Assembly (NCBI GenBank): GCA_000739535.1
Contig: DF820464.1
Location: 741,761 to 805,760 of the forward strand
Reading direction: 5' to 3'
DNA length: 64,000 nucleotides
Origin: Candidatus Vecturithrix granuli
Lineage (GTDB): Bacteria; Moduliflexota; Moduliflexia; Moduliflexales; Moduliflexaceae
Shown here: positions 60,331 through 64,000 of the stretch, piece by piece
Position numbering within the stretch: the stretch's first letter is position 1
Layout: each line of letters starts with the position of its first letter
The notes under the pieces: model-generated
Told to the model about the DNA's origin: nothing
Database searches by the model: none
What the model saw: the letters and a program-made list of their open reading frames with translations, nothing else
Made by a program: the position numbers and the translations under genes

Positions 60331-60831
60331 ATGAAAATTGTTGTTGCAGACGCAGGTCCTTTAATTGGCATCGGTCGTATCGGACATTTATCATTTTTGC
60401 AAAGGTTATACGGAAAACTTTTGATTCCGGCGCGGGTACGGGAAGAACTGAAATTATCGAGTAATAGACCGGGTTCTCAGATGGTATTAGAGGCTATTCA
60501 TGCTGGATGGATTACTTGCGTCCCCGTTCATGATACCAGTCAGATAACAATATTAGGACGAGTGATCGACGCCGGAGAAGCAGAAGCAATTCAATTAGCG
60601 GTCGAACAAAAAGCAGATCTGCTGCTGATTGATGATCGTAAAGGGCGCAAAGCCGCTCAAAAAAGAGGAGTCTCTGTTATAGGGACCGGCGGCGTGTTGG
60701 TCGCAGCGAAAAAAGCTGGTTTGCTGGATGCCGTAGCGCCCGTGCTGAATGCTCTTTCCCTGGCAGGATACCGTCTTTCTCCGGCATTATGCGAACAAAT
60801 CCTCAGGTTGGCAGGAGAACCATTGAAATGA
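60331..60831 (+). CDS. DUF3368-type PIN-domain toxin
   Basis: A 166-residue PIN protein: VVADAGPLIGIGRIGHLSFL with the first Asp near residue 6, PARVREEL with its Glu near 37, VIDAGEAEAIQLAVEQKADL (acidic residues near 84-87) and LLIDDRKGRKAA with the last acidic pair near 101. All sites of the DUF3368 subfamily are present, so an active RNase is plausible. Its stop overlaps the start of the DUF1156 methylase by 4 bases (ATGA), which couples toxin and methylase translation. Confidence 0.88.
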   Translation: MKIVVADAGPLIGIGRIGHLSFLQRLYGKLLIPARVREELKLSSNRPGSQMVLEAIHAGWITCVPVHDTSQITILGRVIDAGEAEAIQLAVEQKADLLLIDDRKGRKAAQKRGVSVIGTGGVLVAAKKAGLLDAVAPVLNALSLAGYRLSPALCEQILRLAGEPLK

Positions 60832-63800
60832 CCTACCCCAAACGTTTAATCGAAGTTGATTTACCCATCAAAGCCATTTCGGCTCATGCGCGGCGCGAGA
60901 AATCCATCCGGCACGGGCATATTTCGACCTTACACATCTGGTGGGCACGCCGGCCCCTGGCGGCCTGCCGCGCGGTGTTGTGTGCCGCGCTCTGGCCTGA
61001 TCCGGTAGATGATTTGTGTCCGCCCGCTTTTCGGACGCAGGCCGCGCATATTTTAGCCGAATTTGCCGGAAAGGTGCGGAGTGACACAAAATTAAGCCAA
61101 CTGTGCGCCCAGCATTGGGAACGCTGGAACCGCACGAACGCCGCCAGCCTGAAACCTGATCATCTCGGCTGCTGGTCGGATATGCGTTATGCGCTGCTCG
61201 ATTTTATCGCGGATTTCGCGAATTGGGACGCTTCGACCATCCCGGAATTTTTGGAAACGGCGCGGAGTTTAACGCAGGCCGCGCACGAGAGCCTGGGCGG
61301 GATTCCGGGCACGCGCCCCCTGGTGGTTGACCCCTTTGCCGGCGGCGGTTCGATTCCCTTAGAAGCCTTGCGCGTGGGCGCGGACGCCTTTGCCTCGGAC
61401 TTAAACCCGGTCGCGGTGCTGCTGAATAAAGTGGTGCTGGAATATATCCCCAAATACGGCAATTACGAATTTACCATGCAAAATGAACAAGGTGAAGACA
61501 TTGCCTTTCATGGATTGGCCGAAGCGGTGCGCTATTGGGGCAATTGGATCAAGGAACAGGCGGAACAAGAACTGGCGGAATTTTACCCGAAAGACGAAGA
61601 TGGCGCGACGCCGATTGCCTATTTATGGGCGCGGACAATTACCTGCGAAGGCCCCGGCTGCGGCGCGGAAGTGCCCCTGATGCGCTCCTTGTGGCTGGCG
61701 AAAAAAGACAAAAAATCCGTAGCGTTAAAATTGGAGTGCCAAAGCTCTGCTTTGGCTGCGAAAGCAGAGCTTTGGCACTCCAGGCGCGTTACATTTGAAA
61801 TTTTTACCCCGGCATCTGCCAAAGAGGTGGGGGAGGGCACGGTCAAACGCGGGGCCGCTACCTGTCCCTGCTGCGGCTACACCACGCCGGTTGCATCCGT
61901 GCGGAAACAACTGAAAGTGCGGCGCGGCGGCGCGCACGACGCGCGCCTGTTTGCGGTGGTCACCACCAAACCCGGGCAGCAGGGCCGCTTTTACCGCCTG
62001 CCCACGGAACGGGATTTGGCAGCGGTGCGTAAGGCGGCCGCCGAACTGGAACGCCGCAAAGCTGAACATACCGGAGAGCTCAGTTTAGTGCCAGATGAAC
62101 CGACACCCAAAGGCGGCGGCAGCGGTGCAGGGCGGGCTTTCTCGCAAAGAAATTATGGGATGGATCGATTTGAAGACCTCTTTAGCTCACGCCAAGTTCT
62201 GTCATTGACAACATTAACACAATTGATCCAAAAAGTTCCCGTCAAATTGAAAAATCATGTTGATTTTGGATTCATTACCGCTTTACAAACATGCTTAGGT
62301 TTAGCTATTGATCGACAAGCAGACTATCTTACTTCCTTGACTATATGGGCTAATTCAGGTGAATTTATTGCTCACACATTTGGTCGTCAAGCCATTCCAA
62401 TTGTCTGGGAATGGCCTGAATGTAATTTATGGACTGACGGTTCAGGTAATTGGGATGGGGCGATTGACTGGATTGTACGAGCAATAATAGCAAATACGAT
62501 AGAAGCTCAAAATGTAGGTCAAATTCAACAAGCTTCTGCAACGGAACATCCATTACCTGACGATATATCTGATTGTTTTTTTACTGATCCACCTTACTAT
62601 GATGCTGTGCCGTATGCTGATTTATCAGACTTTTTTTACGTTTGGTTAAAAAGGACAATTAAAAATTATCATACAGAACTATTGAATGAAGTTCTTGCTC
62701 CTAAAAATGCTGAGTGCATTGTTGACGATGTTAAAGGGAAGGATAAAAACTATTTTGAGAACACGATGAATAAAGCAATGTTTGAAGGATGTCGTTTATT
62801 AGCTCCAAGTGGAATTGGAGTGATTGTTTTTGCCCATAAATCAACGTCAGGATGGGAAGCTCAACTCCAGGCCATGATTGACGCTGGATGGATAATGACA
62901 GGTTCCTGGCCGATTGACACTGAAAGACCTGGACGACTCCGAACTCGGGATTCAGCCGCCTTAGCTTCTTCGATTCATCTGGTCTGCCGGCCGCGTGAAA
63001 ACCCGGATGGCACATTACGCGCAGAGATCGGCGACTGGCGCGAGGTGTTGAGTGCGCTGCCGAAACGCATTCACGCCTGGATGCCGCGTTTAGCGCAGGA
63101 AGGCGTGGTGGGCGCAGACGCCATTTTCGCCTGTCTGGGCCCGGCATTGGAAATTTTCTCGCAATACTGCCGCGTGGAAAAAGCCAGCGGCGAGGCCGTG
63201 ACCCTCAGCGAATACCTGGAACAGGTCTGGGCCGCAGTCTCCAAAGAAGCGTTGGAACTGGTGTTTCAGGGCGCGGACACCAGCGATTTCGAGCCGGACG
63301 CGCGCCTGACCGCCATCTGGCTCTGGACCCTGACGAAGAATGAGGAAGTACGCCTGAAGCATGAGGAATTAGAGCAAGAAGAGGAGGAAGAAGAGGGCAG
63401 CCGAAAATCTGTGAGCAAAAGCGCGGGGTTTGGGCTGGAATATGACACGGCGCGTAAGATTGCGCAGGGCCTCGGCGCGGCGTTGGAACAGATGCCGCAA
63501 ACCGTGGAAATCAAAGGCAGCCAGGCGCGGCTGCTGCCGGTGGCCGAACGCCGGAATTATCTGCTCGGTCGAAAAGTGCCCGGCGCGTCCGGACGCGCCG
63601 GGCACTTCACGCCGCAAGCCCGCGCCGCACAGGCATCGTTATTTGCCAGCGATGCTGCGGCCCCTGCGCCGGACGACGCAAGCGTTGAAATCGGCAAAAC
63701 CATTCTCGATCAGGTACACCAGAGCATGCTGCTCTTTGCCGACGGCCGCAGCGACGCCCTGCGGCGGTTTCTGGTGGATGACGGCGTCGGCCGGCATCCG

Positions 63801-63908
63801 CGCTTCTGGAAATTAGCCGACTGCCTGAGCAAACTCTATCCGCCCCACACCGACGAAAAACGCTGGGTAGATGGCGTATTGGCAAGGAAGAAAGGGTTAG
63901 GATTGTAG
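60828..63908 (+). CDS. DUF1156 DNA methyltransferase with zinc ribbon, carrying palindromic inserts
   Basis: A 1026-residue protein. It starts with the DUF1156 segment (RLIEVDLPIKAISAHARREK, then HIWWARRPLAACRAVL). The SAM motif is VVDPFAGGGSIPLEALRVGA near residue 166, a zinc ribbon follows (CEGPGCG; CPCCGYTTPV near 350), and the catalytic DPPYYDAVPY lies near 588, as in amino-methylases that modify adenine or N4-cytosine. The ATG at 60828 overlaps the toxin stop; GGAG is 11 bases ahead. Two perfect palindromes are inserted in frame (61732-61782 and 63574-63607). The stretch from about 62130 to 62940, including DPPY, is clearly more A/T-rich than the rest. Probable role: self-marking in a defence module. 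Confidence 0.88.
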   Translation: MTYPKRLIEVDLPIKAISAHARREKSIRHGHISTLHIWWARRPLAACRAVLCAALWPDPVDDLCPPAFRTQAAHILAEFAGKVRSDTKLSQLCAQHWERWNRTNAASLKPDHLGCWSDMRYALLDFIADFANWDASTIPEFLETARSLTQAAHESLGGIPGTRPLVVDPFAGGGSIPLEALRVGADAFASDLNPVAVLLNKVVLEYIPKYGNYEFTMQNEQGEDIAFHGLAEAVRYWGNWIKEQAEQELAEFYPKDEDGATPIAYLWARTITCEGPGCGAEVPLMRSLWLAKKDKKSVALKLECQSSALAAKAELWHSRRVTFEIFTPASAKEVGEGTVKRGAATCPCCGYTTPVASVRKQLKVRRGGAHDARLFAVVTTKPGQQGRFYRLPTERDLAAVRKAAAELERRKAEHTGELSLVPDEPTPKGGGSGAGRAFSQRNYGMDRFEDLFSSRQVLSLTTLTQLIQKVPVKLKNHVDFGFITALQTCLGLAIDRQADYLTSLTIWANSGEFIAHTFGRQAIPIVWEWPECNLWTDGSGNWDGAIDWIVRAIIANTIEAQNVGQIQQASATEHPLPDDISDCFFTDPPYYDAVPYADLSDFFYVWLKRTIKNYHTELLNEVLAPKNAECIVDDVKGKDKNYFENTMNKAMFEGCRLLAPSGIGVIVFAHKSTSGWEAQLQAMIDAGWIMTGSWPIDTERPGRLRTRDSAALASSIHLVCRPRENPDGTLRAEIGDWREVLSALPKRIHAWMPRLAQEGVVGADAIFACLGPALEIFSQYCRVEKASGEAVTLSEYLEQVWAAVSKEALELVFQGADTSDFEPDARLTAIWLWTLTKNEEVRLKHEELEQEEEEEEGSRKSVSKSAGFGLEYDTARKIAQGLGAALEQMPQTVEIKGSQARLLPVAERRNYLLGRKVPGASGRAGHFTPQARAAQASLFASDAAAPAPDDASVEIGKTILDQVHQSMLLFADGRSDALRRFLVDDGVGRHPRFWKLADCLSKLYPPHTDEKRWVDGVLARKKGLGL
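61732..61782. repeat. In-frame palindrome, 22-bp arms, inside the DUF1156 gene
   Basis: TGGAGTGCCAAAGCTCTGCT (61732-61753 with the next two bases) is exactly complementary to 61761-61782, with a seven-base loop GGCTGCG. It encodes ECQSSALAAKAELWHS, foreign to the protein family, and keeps the frame. A coding palindrome comparable in behaviour with Rickettsia palindromic elements. Confidence 0.9.
63574..63607. repeat. In-frame perfect 34-bp palindrome in the DUF1156 gene
   Basis: AAGTGCCCGGCGCGTCC (63574-63590) is followed directly by its reverse complement (63591-63607). It encodes KVPGASGRAGHF, a turn-rich stretch near residue 920 that preserves the reading frame. Confidence 0.9.
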
Positions 63909-64000
63909 GTAGTGGTTAAATAGGAAGTGATGCCCGCTCGTTGAGCGAAGTCGAAACGAGCCGCTCACTGTTCCCTTCGACTTCGCTCAGGGAACGCATC
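63908..64000. mobile_element. MITE-like element, copy 3, cut by the window end
   Basis: Begins GGTAGTGGTTAAATAGGAAG immediately at the stop codon of the methylase gene. The core palindromes GCTCGTTGAGCGAAGTCGAA and TTCGACTTCGCTCAGGGAAC match copy 1 in inverted order. The right end lies beyond position 64000. Confidence 0.75.

Overview
The window looks like chromosomal DNA of an uncultured, free-living, Gram-negative-type bacterium with a large, repeat-rich genome of roughly balanced base composition. Signal peptides, a lipoprotein with a lipobox, three solute-binding-protein-dependent transport systems and multi-domain signalling kinases point to a diderm heterotroph living on scavenged organic acids. 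The mixture (TRAP and TTT transporters, STAND and HEAT/TPR giants, dispersed palindromes) reminds me of candidate phyla such as KSB3/Modulibacteria, but I see no 16S rRNA or ribosomal protein gene, so that assignment is only a guess.

Region 1 (1-11.2 kb) is a defence and toxin-antitoxin island. It holds an MNT/HEPN pair, a large TIR-NTPase-TPR STAND gene, a DUF4258/YgiT pair, a Uma2 nuclease-like gene, two paralogous VapBC-like pairs (one reduced to a stub), an AbrB/VapC pair, a broken YgiT gene and a broken HEPN gene with an unknown partner. Two families of dispersed repeats stitch it together. One (repeat I) carries the tail of the STAND gene plus the start of an orphan gene. The other (repeat II) carries a good sigma70-type promoter. 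Several genes have a single in-frame stop but no frameshift.

Region 2 (11.2-28.8 kb) is a minus-strand catabolic and uptake supercluster: MFS carrier, TctABC, type II dehydroquinase-like enzyme, cupin, ThDP enzyme, CoA-acylating aldehyde dehydrogenase (split by a frameshift), SDR, TRAP DctPQM and a neutral ceramidase-like hydrolase. It probably takes up an organic acid, decarboxylates it to an aldehyde and oxidises that to a CoA ester. A 12.6-15.2 kb graveyard interrupts it, with a MITE carrying a perfect 8-bp target duplication, a decayed ISKra4-like transposase, an S41-protease-like fragment and an MNT fragment.

Region 3 (29-33.4 kb) is a type I restriction-modification locus. hsdM has three in-frame stops, hsdS has a 5-bp tandem duplication near its end, and hsdR has two large internal deletions; an S23-type four-helix-bundle gene lies inside.

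Region 4 (33.6-55.5 kb) is mostly intact. It holds a structured leader, two histidine kinases, a response regulator, a second TRAP operon, a Zn-ribbon coiled-coil protein behind an attenuator-like leader, a YHS protein, PlsC, CheY, a HEAT-repeat protein, a DUF4384 protein, a receiver-GAF-kinase hybrid, a serpin, a HAD phosphatase, a DUF3783 protein and a 1272-residue TPR lipoprotein.

Region 5 (55.5-64 kb) starts with a tRNA-Asn(GUU) gene interrupted inside the anticodon by a 250-nt group I intron. An SNF2-type helicase with a DUF3883 end, an antitoxin/PIN toxin pair and a DUF1156 DNA methylase follow in one probable operon, resembling helicase-methylase-ATPase defence modules. Palindromic elements sit in frame inside the methylase gene.
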